In this document: positions 1 through 13,900 of the stretch, piece after piece
Layout: every line of letters starts with the position of its first letter
Position numbering within the stretch: the stretch's first letter is position 1
Source: Hydractinia symbiolongicarpus
Lineage: Eukaryota; Cnidaria; Hydrozoa; Anthoathecata; Hydractiniidae
NCBI RefSeq assembly: GCF_029227915.1
Contig: NC_079878.1
Location: 23,153,501-23,213,500 of the forward strand
DNA: 60,000 nucleotides
Reading direction: 5' to 3'
Notes under the pieces: model-generated
Databases searched by the model: none
What the model saw: the letters and a program-made list of their open reading frames with translations, nothing else
Told to the model about the DNA's origin: nothing
Made by a program: the position numbers and the translations under genes

Positions 1-660
1 ACCTAAAAAAATGTTATCAAACGCCTGTGACAAATAGCTAGATTAAAGCAAGTTCTTTAAAAATAAGAAACAGTAGACGTCCAATAATATTTATTCGAAA
101 CAGAGAAGTTTAAGCAAAGTAAAAATTCGAAATACAAAAATTTGCGATTCTTATTAGTATTTTGACGCGTAAATACACGTAAATGTCGAGACCTAGTTAT
201 AAAGACAAAGTGTTCAGGAAGATATACACAAAATGGTCGTAAAGACTAACACGTGAAATTACACACAAAGGCACCGTGAACTAGGTTGTTTAATCTCGTT
301 ACTAAGAAACAACTGACTAATGTAAATTATATGTGAAAGTAGTGTTACCCCCGTCAGTGCGTCTTTAGTTAGCTTACCTCTTTCAGGCTTTGTGTGTCTA
401 GTTATATTTCCTTGTTTTGATTTGCCTTTTAAAACAAGAGTTTATTCTTCGGATGTTATAAACAAAACACCTCTCCCCCTGAAGTTGCATTACTCTCATC
501 AACTATAAAATACCTTTGTATTTCTGAATTTAATAAGAAAAGTTTGGTTAGCACTGTAATGTACAGATAACTTTTTAATTTGGAACGATACAGACAATCA
601 AGCATACGGTGACTATTTTTGTAAAGGTATGTCTTGTTGTTATTTTAAGTTAGTTAGAAA
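1..660. other. No recognisable gene
   Basis: AT-rich sequence without a convincing reading frame, exon or structured repeat. It may hold upstream regulatory DNA of the receptor-like gene that begins at 1,737, but I see no specific site. Confidence 0.5.
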
Positions 661-1554
661 CTTTACACTTTTTTCGCGAGTCCTAAAAAATATGTTTTTG
701 CGAATATTTACATTTGCAGATCAAAAAAAGAAGTCTTTTATCGCCTGTAAAAATTTTTAAAGAATGCAAAAAATTCAAACTTTTTGCATATTAATTTCCA
801 AATCATATCTTCACTAAGTCAACATTGTTTTTCTTGGATGTTAGCAGACGGGATATATAAAAAGCGTGTCTGTTATCTTTTGTCCTTTTTTTAGGTTGAA
901 ATTTCATAAAAAAATTTAGCCATTCTTTTTCTAGTGTATTTAGTTTAGTGACTTTATTAGAGTTCACAAAAATTAGTATGTACACGTGCATGCTACTGGG
1001 CCTATTTGAAATGAAAGTTTACAGCCTTTTTGAAACAAGAAGAATCGGATAGTTTTTTGTATAGGTCATTGAACACATAAACATGTTTTTAAGCTAATCA
1101 AATAGTAACGGTTTAATGCAGGTTTGGTTTTTCTTTTCTTTTAAAACGTATGCATTTTTTCCTTTCCAAAAACATAATAGTTTTTCATAATCGCATTCGT
1201 TAAATAAATGTAATAAAACACCATGGGAAATTTAAGGTTTTGTCAAAGATTGGTGATACTGCAAAAGTGTCCACCCTATCCCCTTGTCAATGTTGGATTC
1301 AGTTGGTGCAAATTATTTCGAAAGCAAAATCTATAAGGCAATCCCGCCTAATGCTGTTAGTACGTCCTGTCTTACTAACATCCAAGAAAAACAATGTTGA
1401 CTTAGTGAAGATATGATTTGGAAATTAATATGCAAAAAGTTTGAATTTTTTGCTTTAAAAATTTTTGCAGGCGATAAAAAACTTCTTCTTTTGATCTGCA
1501 AATGTAAATATTCGCAAAAACATATTTTTTAGGACTCGCGAAAAAAGTGTAAAG
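661..1554. mobile_element. Long-inverted-repeat (MITE-like) element
   Basis: The first about 190 bases (661-852, starting CTTTACACTTTTTTCGCGAG) recur as the reverse complement at 1,363-1,554, with only scattered mismatches and small indels. The roughly 510-bp centre has no coding potential I can recognise. This is the architecture of a non-autonomous DNA element or a foldback element. No clear target-site duplication is visible at the edges (flanks are tagaaa on the left and cgtttt on the right), so the superfamily is undetermined. It ends about 180 bp before the start codon of the receptor-like gene and could sit in its promoter or 5' UTR. Confidence 0.75.
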
Positions 1555-1736
1555 CGTTTTTATTAACGCTTGCTTATAACACTACTGTTTGCACCTCATT
1601 TCTTTGGTACTACTGACAAATCATTTCAAAACTATACAATAAGGGAGGATTTTGTTATCTTTCTTTTACTGTCTGGAAAATTTGTCTGTGATATTGTTTT
1701 TTAATATAGGTGATTATAGGTTAAAACAGTCTGAAG

Positions 1737-1931
1737 ATGGCCCTTCGTGTTATCGCGTTATTCTTAATCTTCTCTGTTATACAAGGTATTATATTTCATA
1801 TTACATTATATTTTGCTTCTGTTTGTTTACACTTACTTTTTTATTAATTAACATTCAGAATGTTCAACTTCTTGCACTGTCAACAATGGTGGTTGTGATG
1901 GAATATGTACCGAAGTTGGATTCCAAACAAA
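1737..1931 (+). CDS. Exons 1-2: signal peptide and first half of EGF module
   Basis: Exon 1 (1737-1785) encodes MALRVIALFLIFSVIQ, a typical secretory signal. A 73-bp intron (gtatta...cag, phase 1) separates it from exon 2 (1859-1931), which encodes an EGF-type CxxxCxxxNGGCxxxC pattern. Exon 2 ends at a canonical gtaagt donor in phase 2, inside the EGF module, whose remaining cysteines lie 6.6 kb downstream at 8576. Confidence 0.8.
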
Positions 1932-4900
1932 GTAAGTAAAATTACTTGTGTATAAAAGTTAACATTAATTTATGATGATTTCAGGTGCTTCATCTGAGAT
2001 CTTATAAAAACCAGTCGTGTTTTTCTTCTCCTTCTCCTTGGAGGAATTATTATAGCGATTGCCGTTGCGTCATGAATTTGTCAGGCGTGTGGAGCCCCAC
2101 AAGCCTGGGATCCGTCAAACTGCAAGTAACATCGCAGGAATGGTTTTACGAGCCTTAATATTTAATAATTTGACTAGAAATATTTAATATTTCATGAAAT
2201 TGTCTATAGTGCCATTCCAGTTAGTCACTTAATAATATTTTAATTAGATTGCGTCCCAAGTTGAAGCTTAGGGACTGACTTCTCACAATTCGGCTGTGCT
2301 TAACACATAATTCTGTACGCTGGGTAGCTGTTAGATTGACTAAAAAACAAAAGTGGTTCTATGTTATTGTTTTGAATATCTATTATATTGTTCTGTTGAA
2401 TTTACAGTTGTCTAGCTTTCTGATTTTTATTGACTTTCTCTCGTGTGGTTAACTTGGCCAGCTAGACAGATGATAATTACAACAGTCTTAGTCTTGGAAC
2501 AACAATATAGCTGGCTGACTGAAAAAATCATTCGGGGACAGACAATATAGTTTTAACGTCATTACATTGCACGTCTGTAAAATGATCAAAATGGTAATCA
2601 GGAAACTCATAGGAATTTTTTTTGCATAGCTGTATCTCTAAAGTCAGTAAATTTGGAGTTTTGCAGTTAAATTAAGTCGCTGGAAACAAAGATTAGAGCT
2701 TGGCGGCTGTAGAACCCATATCGCTCGGCCGCCGAGTACGTCAAATCGGATTAAATCGAAATTAGTTTTAAATGAAAATTCATTTCAATATGGCAGAGGA
2801 GAAGTGATCGAAGTAGGACAAATCAATCTTAAACTAAAATTTCTGGTTTTTATAATGTATAATTTTTGCTTCCAACGATTTAATTTAACTGCAATACTAA
2901 TGAGGGTGGGAGGTAAGTCTTTATTCCGGTTTTTCCTGACTAACAGACTAAATTGGTAATTAGCCAGTTTATAAAGACGAACATATTTTGAATACTTGGT
3001 TTTAGAGTCACCTGGTAGGATTTTTTTAATTAAAATTTTGATATCTTTATTAATATCTGTATGTGCGTAAAAAACATTTCTTGCATAGGCAGATTTTAAA
3101 CATGTTCTAATTGATTTATTAGGATTGGATTGTGTGTTTAAACCGACAGGATTTCTTTTTTGTAAATGAAAAGCCCTTGCAGGCAAAAAGAATTCAGATT
3201 TTCAGCCTTTAATGCATGGTTCAATATGGACTAAAATTGGACGTTATAATACAAACAAGAAAATGTTTAAACTCTTTACCAACCGCGCCTAAAAATGCTC
3301 TATACCAGTCGCGCCTAGAAACCGTAAAACTATGTAAAACATTTTTACCAATAATATAAGAACGGATTAATGTATGTTAGCAATAAAGCTGAGACAAGCA
3401 AAAGCCGTTGAAATGTTTTAACATATCATCATTGTTCGCAAATTAAATCATTGCACAACTCCTAAGATCTTGTTGTATCTTGTTATATTAAGCATCCAAT
3501 TTATCTTTCGAAAATGAAAGTGACAATATTATTTTCATTTCCAACGACTTAATTTAACTGCAATACTTATGAGAGTGGGAGGTAAGTTAAAGTGAGAAAA
3601 AAGGCTATTCTGACCTTCTGTCAGTTGAAACAAGAAGGTTCTCAACCATCTACGCTTTTGTGGAAATGTTCTATTATAAGAGGTAGAAGCAGTACTTGCA
3701 TATAGAGGGTGATGTCGATTAAAAAAACACTGTATATAAAGAACTTTTACTATAAAAAATATCAGTAATATTTTTTATTTATTTTCTTTTAATAAATTGT
3801 TTTCAAAAACCATAAATAACAAAAGAATACACAATTAACTATATATATAAGAACATATAATATAAACAAAGGTACAACACTGGGTATGCGAAAAATTGAT
3901 TCCTGTAAAACCCAATGGACAAGTCCTGTTTGTACCATCAGCACATCATATTACTGCAATTTTAAGTAACAAATTTGCAAATGAGAAAAAAATAGCACTT
4001 ATTAAAGACAAGGAATTTATAAAAAGTAGCATCTTGGATGTGATTCTCAAAAATCTTCACAAACATATCAGAATAGAAGTAACATCAGGAAAAAAAGTAC
4101 AGGTACTTTGAACTCCAATCCTGAAATATTGTGTTATTTAATACAACAATAAACGTTAAAACTGCGAAAATGGAGCTGACAGGTATTCTTATAAATCTCT
4201 ATAACAATATTATATAAATAATTAATGTATATACATAAATTATATTAGGCAATCACATTGTTTTTCTTTATATTTATTGCATTTTTTGAAAGTGAAAAAA
4301 ATATATGTCCTTTACCATCCTTTTATTACTCAAGCGATGATCTGGTTACTCATCTCGCCACATAACTTTATGGTTTTTAACGGGGGTGCCGATATGCCGC
4401 AAACGCCCGCATATATAAGGACGACCTCGACTTTTTGAATTAAATTGACTGTTGTTCGCCAAAACCGCCCGCACATTGCCAAACACTCCCGAACTCGCCT
4501 AGAGCATTCCCGAAATGCAGCACTATGTAACATAAACATGGCGGACGACAGTTGAAGGCATGCGCTTGAAGAGAAAGGAGTTAATAAAGTTTATGTATAA
4601 GTTATTTATTAAGTAAATCTTTTTAAAAACCATCAAAAACAGTTCTTTTAAGCACTTCACTGCCACATAGTTCATTTTAATTTTTATACTTTTTTAAATA
4701 ATTTGTGGTGAATTATTGAGTGTTTTTGTGGTGAATTTTTTTTTTGTTCGGGCATTGCTCGGTTCTATGTGGGTTTTTTCACGCGAATACCTGAATTTTT
4801 TTCAAAACGTCGAACTCGCCAGAGAACGCCGCACTTTGCACGGTGTATGCGGCTTATGTGGTTTTTATTCCATAAAATAACTTTGCAAAAATGCAGGTAA

Positions 4901-7900
4901 ACAAAGTGGAAATTTTTCCCGGGTGAACAAAAGATGAATTAGCTAAAACGTCCTAATTTTGTGACTTACTTCTTAATTCTGTGATGTGTTTTTTTCCAAT
5001 GTGAGATACCCTAGGCTCTACATATACATACTAAAAAATATAAAAGCTTCTACGCAGCTTATTTCTCTTCGATTTGAAAAATCTCAACAACATAACAAAT
5101 GCAGAATTCCGGACTTCATGGTCGATAAATTTGTGATGTAACCAATGATGTTGTTGTCTATAATAAAGTGAAACTTTGTGTTTACAATTATATTTGATCA
5201 ATCAATTAATCAGTCAAGTCTTTTGGGGTGAAGAATCGTCTGAAATGACAAATTTTAAGATGATCCTACCATCATAATGGAGATACAAAATCATTAGCAA
5301 CACTGGTAAAAACTCTAGAAATAAAGTAAAATGATATTAAATCAATGTAAAACCATAGTTGAAAGACTAAGATAAGGACTAAATACATACATTAAAATCC
5401 ACGACAAGTAACCAGTAACCAACCAACATCTAACACATGTGGGATAAGACTCATAATGGCAGAAAAAATCAGTTAAACTTTTGTACAGGAAGCGAACTAT
5501 GCGCCTTTTGCACAAAAACGAATAAACGGCGCGCCATTGAACAACTTTTCGTTCCTGAATTATTATTAAATGTATAACTCCTTTTATTAATAGTATGCAA
5601 ATTACTTTTAAAACTGAATAAGTATGTCTTTGTCAGGAGGGACTATAATTTAAGACGTGAATATTTAAAGTATTTAATAACGCGTCGTAAATTAATTGCA
5701 TCTGAAATAAAATAAGACGGCTTTATGAAATTCCTAAAATAGTTTCTTCTGAAACGCGATCACAAGAAAAGATTGACATGCTTCACAAAAACTAATGCAA
5801 AACAACATTTTTTGCTCCACATTTGCTGTTTAATTAGTTCACAGTTTGTTGTATGTAACTAAGGAAGTAACAGGCAGTTAACATCCTTGGGAATTGCATC
5901 CATCCGAACGGCTGACTCTTCCTCCCCTTCGACTGTAACTATGTGACATTACCGCTAGAGACACGTATAGCATTGCTCTAACTTGCTTGCTCGCCACACT
6001 AGCTTTCCACATGTTCCCAAAGTATTTTTTCATTCTTCAGTTTGTAAACATTTTTTACGAAATTTCCAAAATGTTTTTTGTGAAAATAGTTTTATACATG
6101 ATAACGCATACCTCGAACCTTTTTATATCAGATCGTGGTTAAACGTTACACCCGAGTATAAATAATAAGAGCTGAAAGGATGAAGAATACTGTTTCATCA
6201 AACAAAATAATAATATTGTTTGCTACATTTCAACTTAAACCCTTGAGCTTTCTCTCTGAGCTCCTTCCTTGCTGACCTTTTGAACGCGATACAAAATGCT
6301 TACTCAGAAATATATACTTCATTATATACGTCATTATATACGTCATATTTTGAAGGTAACCTTCAATATGTGCATTGGTAAGTTTCCATATTTGTTTGAA
6401 TGCAAATCTATCCCGTTTCATGACTTTTACTTCTTGCTAAAATAAGATTAGAAAATAAGCTAATTGGTTAACATTAGTAGCCATTTTATATTCATAGGAG
6501 TGTTGCCTAGGGTCCATTTTTTGGAAATATAAAAATTCAATAACTTCTGTAAAAGGGAAGATATTACCTTCAAGCTTGCAATGGGGTGCGTTTAGATAAA
6601 TCTATTAGAATTAGCAAGAACGATTCTTTCCTAGAAATAGTGCTTTTAATGGAGTAGTTTTTAAACTAGCCTCAAATAACTGTAAACATTGCTTTTTGAG
6701 GAGTGTAATTTATTAGTTCCATCACTTGATTTAGATGAATTTTGTAGGAATTCATTGGTATAATTTGTGTAATTATATTGGTTGTATTTCTTAGAAGTTG
6801 ATAAAAAAGATTGTTCTAGAATTATGATTTTTTTTCTTGATATAAATATTGGACAATGAACCTGGGTTCAGAAACAGCAAGCTTGCTTATTAAGGACCTT
6901 TTTTACGCTTTATATAAAGAATATAAATATCAATAAGCCAACCTCGTTCTCAGGGCATCTTGTATGTATCCTGACATGAGGCAGCAATAGGAACAGGGCT
7001 CTGGAGGAGGCAGTCTGATATGAAACCTGATTGGCGCGGATGTTTGACATAATTATTGCGTCACAAAACACTTTTTGGCGAGGAGGCAAGACTGGGAATA
7101 ACAAGATAAAGTTGTTCGCAATAAAACGGTGGAAGAGCTGTAACATGACTTTTTTCAACTTTAATAAATTTAATAAAAAGCAATAAGCACTAAAAATGAA
7201 AGAAACGAGATCACAAAGTAACTTGCCTAGCTAACTATCAGGATAAGACTAAATAGAAAAAAAATCAACTTGTTTCCAACTGGCGAGGTTTAATTTGTAG
7301 CTCTTTACAGAGAATAACATTTCAAAAAAAATACTAGCTGAGACACACAGTGTCACCCATGTTCTTTATAAACAACATAATTTTTCACAAAATTTCGAAA
7401 ATGTATATCACATGTTCTAAGTTATTCACTTCAGGTTGTGGTTAGCAAACATGTTTTATTACTTTATATGTTTTGGTTTCCAAAAAAAATATATAAAAAG
7501 CCAGTAGGTTAACCGTTAGAGTCATTTTATCATTGAATGTACATTTATCAGGCTGTAGCGAAAACTCAAAACATTCATGAAAATGAAGTTAGTTTAGATA
7601 AAGTTTAGGACGCCGAGTTGGTTTTACAACTATCAACTACCATATTGAAAGAATTGTAGTGGATTAAGGTATATAGAGTGTATTAGTAGTGGTGGTGTGA
7701 CGAAAATTAGGAATATTTATTGACATTAAGTGTGTACTTATGGCAACTTTAATGTTGGCTTGCTAGCTACTTATAGCCAACAAAATCTTGTTTATTGCTC
7801 CTCCAAAAAGTGTACAATTTATACTGTAGAATATAGTATGTTTACCTGATGTACAGAAGCGTCATATAACTTTGGTTATAATTATTTCTCTAAAAAAATC

Positions 7901-10900
7901 CTAGCTAGATAATAGGTAGGATGTTAAAGCCAGTTATGCCCACCGGGATAATGTGCTGCCTAGTTATGTACGTTATAATTGTCACACACCCATGCTAATA
8001 TGCTTTTATGCTTTTATTTAATATACATTTATAATGAACATATTTTTGGCTCAACCCAGTGTACTAAGTAATCACAAATTGTTTATTGTTTCAGTTTGTC
8101 TGTTTGAATTCATATCAGTAATTTAGGTTTATTTCTCCTTGAACGTGTTCAAGAAATGATAAACCTACAATACTAACTTGTTTGATAAGTTTTTACTGCA
8201 ACTACAATAAATCACCTTCATGTGGTTTTACTATTTCATTCCACTCTAAATACGTTCTTTTTTGGTCGTCAAATATGGCTACATATCTGGACGCCACAAT
8301 TCCGTTGAAAAGATGGAACGAATTGGTTTATCACTTCGTAAAGTGCATTAAAGTGTACTTTAACGTAGCGGTTTGACTAATCATCGTCATTGTTGGGACG
8401 TCTGTCGCGAGATAGTACCAATAGGTTTACTCGGCACTTTCTCCGTGACGTCATTATCTTTTCGGTGGCAAAGCTTAAAATTTGTCAAAAATACTCCTGT
8501 CCACATTCTCTTTTCTATTAGATAAATAGGTCAAAAAGGTAATAATTAAAATTTTGATAACATTTCTTTATATAGGTGTTCCTGCAACATTTTGGGTACG
8601 CTACAGCCAGATGGAAAGACTTGCAAATATAAAGGAATGATCTATTATGCACATGGCCACAGGATTGACTTTGTGTTTAACTCCACTTTTAGACGTTATG
8701 TTAAAAACTTTCCATTAAATCAAATTAAGACTATAGCTTCAGATATTCAAAGTAGCAAGATATTTTACGCGGCTGTAGGCTTTGGAATGTCTATAGTGGG
8801 TGAATTTTCGTTACATACATTAAAACGAAAAAATTTAACAATTGGTGAGTCAATTATGTTACATGTGTTGCAACCAATCCACAAATTAGTTGACAAAAAA
8901 CGTGCTTCATTGCCGTGTACTTCTACACAGTTTTACGATATAACCTTTATTTATGCAGATCTTAAGATCGATTTGCACTGGTCTTACAGCTAATTGTAAA
9001 GTGTCCAGAAGTTACACTTGTTTTGGTTATTATTTTTACTTTTAATAATACCTTATTGTTTTTATTATCACTGTTGTTAGAAAATGGAACTGTTGATGGT
9101 ATGGCATACAACAGAACGTCAAAAGACCTTTACTATGCCTTAGTTGGTGGACCAGTGAAGGTTATTAGAAATGTTGATAGACTGATACCCAATGCCGAGT
9201 TGCTATTGCAAATGAACAAGCCCCGTGCAATTGCACTCGACTCCTGTTTCGGGTACAAAAAGTTTTATTTATTACGGTAGTTTTAAATTTGAAAGTTTTT
9301 TGCCGTATCGACTCAGGTATTATTACACCTAAAATTTTTATTTTAAAATATTAAAAATCTAGGTACATATTCATATCGGACTGGGGTTCGCATGAAATTA
9401 TCCGATACAACCCCATGGATCGAAGTAAAGTTTCAGTTATAACGTCTGGTCTCGCTTGGCCAAATGCGTTGGCAATAGACACGCTTACTCAAAAAATATT
9501 TTGGGCCGATGCAAATTAATTTTCTACTACCAAGGACAAGTAAGTAGGCTTTCCGGTCTTCTATATTGTCTAATAAACGAGAGAATTAAGATACCTAGAA
9601 GCCATTATGTACAGAACTTACTAGGAAGTGATTTATTTTATATGTTTTTTTGACATAGAATTGAAATGGCCAACTATGACGGTTCGTGTAGAAAAGTTAT
9701 TCGAGTTCTACCTCAGCTTCATCCTTTTGCAATGATGTTTCATGGTGGATACCTCTATTGGACAGACTGGAGTAGACTAAACTATAAAATATACGTGACA
9801 TCTATAAGAGACGGTAGTACCTCAAGTTTTAAATCCCTAAACTACAGACCATATGGAATCGACTTTTTCGGTGAACTGAATGAAGGTATACATCCGTTTT
9901 TTCTTTTCCGCATTTTTAATCTTCAACATACTCTTTATCACCAGTAAAATATTCGATATTTTAGCAATAGGAAAATGGTCGCAGTGGAGAGAAACCCAAA
10001 GCTGTCCAAATAATTGCATCGGACGAAGGGTACAAACAAGATATTGTCAAAATCCTTTTGTGCACAACTATAAAAGAGCCTGCCTAAAAACTGCTTGTCA
10101 GAAGTCATTTAAATGTGTAGGCTCTGCAGGACTGGAAGATGGCCCTCAAGTTAAATCTATTGTTTGTGATGTATGCTTATGCAAAGGTAAAAACAGTTAA
10201 CTTTTAAGTGCAAAGAGTCAAATAATAAATCAAACCTAGTTTAAATATGTGAATATCTTAAGAAAGTAGAATGCATGCCAATTTTCAGCCCAATTTTATT
10301 TATGAATTTAGGAACATTTTCGTCACCGTCAAAATTTTTCATCTGCTCATGTTACATGCTCATATTACGACACAGCTTCCGGTCAAAATTTTCTATTGGA
10401 TTGGGTTATATTGCCTCTGAAATATTTTTTATTCTAAATATAAATTCCTACTCCGTTAAAAAAATATTCTTCCTACTACATTCTCTTTAACTATGTTATT
10501 GATAATCAAGGGTGAAAATGTACAAACAGAGTTAAACAATTGAATTTAACTCTACTCAGGCAAGGATTTCTGGGGTATCTTAAGAGGAAGATTTTTTTTA
10601 GCAAGGTTAAAGTGCAAGGTCAGCAATCGCTCACACAAATTTCTAATGTCTTAAATTAAGTATGAATTGTTGTTCCAAGTAATCTAAGTAAACTGTTTTC
10701 TGTATTATTCAACTACATCTCTGTCTCAAGTCGACAATTCTTTTGCCTGTTTATCAGGTGCACCGCAGGGATTATACGTTCAGTAGAGTCCAAGAACCCA
10801 TTTGATTCTACCCCTTTAGGTACACTAATCCTAAAACAGTTAAATCTTAACGATGCACGTCATGTAAAATCGCCTGATTTTGTATCCGTTTAATGCCACT

Positions 10901-13900
10901 TTAATATAGACCCACAACATTCTCAAAAATGCGTTGTTAATATAGTAATTATTACTTGCAGTTGATGGTCAATGGGGACCATGGCTCAGTGGCCAGTGCT
11001 CACAAACTTGTGGAACTGGTAGAATGACAAGAAGCCGTTATTGCAACAACCCAACCCCTAGAAATTGTCGATCTGATTGCACTGGAACACATACGACTAT
11101 TGTTGATTGTTACTTGCGCTCGTGTCCAGGTAATTAAATAATTTCATTAATTTCTACTGTTGTTCTGTTAATTTAAAGTAACATGCATTCCGTTGGTTAA
11201 ATATTATGCTGTGTTCTTTGATCACGTGATAAACACATTTAAGTGGTCAAAAGTGAATAATAATCAAAACGGGCACTTGGATTGGTTAAGCGACGATTAT
11301 TGTACCCCAAATCAAGTGAAATTCATAGAGTAAAATACTGCCTAAATGGCAGTGGATAAATGAATACACTTGGTAAAGTAGCAACTATGCTTATTTCAAA
11401 AAAAAATCATTGCGAATGACAAAGTTACACGTTTTCCAACAATTACATTTAACATCTGACAGTGTAATGCCTATTTTTAGATCTGATGTTGTTGCTGGGT
11501 TATGTGAGTCACGTGACCGATTACTATTTTTTAGTAGCGACAAGTTATATATTAACCTAGCAATAAGACCCACGGTATATCCCTGTTGCTATTTGCAGCC
11601 ATCCTTTTCCTTGGTTCACAGACAGACAGCGAGCATTAAAACGTAGACTAGTCAACAGCCCATGGAACAATCCACAGAAATTTGGCGTCGTCGTCTTCGT
11701 GTACCTATTTCCCGCATCAGCATTTCGTGCACCCGTTACGAAATTACTCTGCGGTAGTCATGGTCCTTAGAAAAATATTAAATATTAAACACTGCAAGTT
11801 TTTTATTGTACTTTAGAACATTTAGAAAATTTACGAAAAAAAATTAAAGATTTGGGTTATGAAAGAGGATTCTTTTGTGTATAACTTTAAAAATGCTTAA
11901 TTTAAAATTAAAACGTTTTTAGAGATTGTTGATAGACTTAAAACACGCACATCCAACTTCAGGCAAAAATTTAAACATTCTTAAATGGTTAAAGAGCGAA
12001 CAAATGTATTTTAATTTGATTTTTTAATTTTAATTGAAAGGCGGGAATACAATAGTTAACAAACAAAAAATCCACTTACAAAATCTTCTTAAATTTCTTC
12101 TTCTTTTATCACAAAATATTCTCTTGGTAATTTCTTTGAAATGGCGCGAACAATTAAAACTTCATTTAACGAAATATACAACACAATTTTAATTGTCCGT
12201 AACTTTGTCCGTGAACCTATTTATAAAAAACAATTTGCATGAAGGGAATAATAGAAGTTAATTAACCATTACTTTATATAATAAACAAACTAGCCAGGGA
12301 ACCTGCCGTCGTAACGCTGGTTAAATCACAAGAAACGTGTGACCCGCTGTTGAATGCCAGGCTGATCACTAAATAACATGTGTAATATGTTTTTAAAAAA
12401 TGACTTTTTTACAACTTTGGTTTAATTAAAAAAGCAGATAGCAGCCCATCGTCAATGTGTAGGCACAGCATCATAGTGTTTCGGGTGTAATATGCTTTTC
12501 AACAAATAACTTTCCCGCCGCATCAGCTGAAAACACAGTTTACCCGTCATAGCAAAAAAAATCGTCCAACTTTTATTGTGCTGAATAAATTTCCGTGATA
12601 GCTCAAAAATAAATGGTGACACGGGCTAAGCTCTTAGTAAAGGTAGACCATGCGGTCCATCTATATAGGCATAATATCCTTTTCAAAAAAAACTTTATTG
12701 CAACTTTCATTTAAATAAAAACACAGGCCTGTCCACCTAAACAATCATTTAACAATGTTATCTGGAGAATTAATAAAACTACGTACTAAGGCTTGTTGAT
12801 TCTTTGGTTTTTAAACTGTCAACACACTAATAGCGGGAAAATAAGATGGAATTTTTTTCTACAGTGCGTTTCACAGTACATGTTTTTTGTGCACATTATA
12901 AAAAATTCGTGTGACGGTCGCACAACGTTTTTCTTTGAAACAGGTTCGGGTTGTGTTGAATAAATTGTCCATTTGTTTTTATCATAAGCTTTGATAGGTG
13001 GTTTTAATAGGATGCTACAAAATTAAAAAATATATAGTGACACAAATTTTAAAGGTACTACCTGCATCACATATAGTTTACTCCTGTCAGGAATCGCACC
13101 TGAACCTTTTACGAAATTGTATCATAAGTATCATACCATTTGATCACAGGAGCTTAGACATTTAGTAAAAAATTATTATACCTGAACAACATTAAAAATT
13201 GATAAAACGCACATAAATGATGACCAAATGAAGGATTTTGCAACACATTTTGCTTACTCAATTATGGCCAGTTCTCTTGACTTGGTCTTTGTATACACAT
13301 CACAACCATCCGATAAGCATTGCACAAAAATATTGTCAAGCGGTTGATCAAAATTCTCAAAAGCCAGGGTTTCACCACGAATCAGCAACAAAGAAATAGA
13401 TCTGTAAAGAGAGTTACCATCTCCACTGACACTGCATAACAAAAAAATATATCAGATAGAAAGGCAGTTATGAAATAAAAAATATTAATAAGATTAGTAA
13501 GATTTTTTCTATCCATATTGTTATAGCTATATAGCATATGTCAAGTAGTCTTGGCAGAGGGCACCACTACGATGACTTGGCTTGAAAATTGATGGATACG
13601 TTTTCCATCCTTAATACAGCTCTGTTTCCACTCATTATACTGGCTCAATATTCTCTCAAAATCCAACCACTCCAGTATATCTTGCTAGGTATAAAATAAC
13701 AAATGAAGCACCACATGAACACTTCAGAACTATTTTGAGTGTATTTTTCTTTTGATTTACTTATTTGTGTGGCGGGGAGGTTCGAGTATAAAAATAACAC
13801 AAGATCATAGTTACAAGAAAAAAAGATAGTCTAGCAACAAACAATAGGCCATTGTTCTATGTTTTTACAGCTGAACTATAGTGATCTTGATCGTCGTTTT

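Noticed and set aside
1652-1939. 95-codon ORF as a gene
   Set aside because: It runs through two introns of the receptor-like gene and reads the EGF exon in the wrong frame. The spliced frame from ATG 1,737 explains the sequence better.
6910-7158. 82-codon minus ORF in intron 2
   Set aside because: No domain, no plausible splice context and a composition like the surrounding intron.
9880-10200. Start of an independent TSP1 protein at 9,880
   Set aside because: The first 28 codons are intron sequence with a hydrophobic look by chance; the acceptor at 9,963-9,964 joins the TSP1 exon in phase to exon 6.
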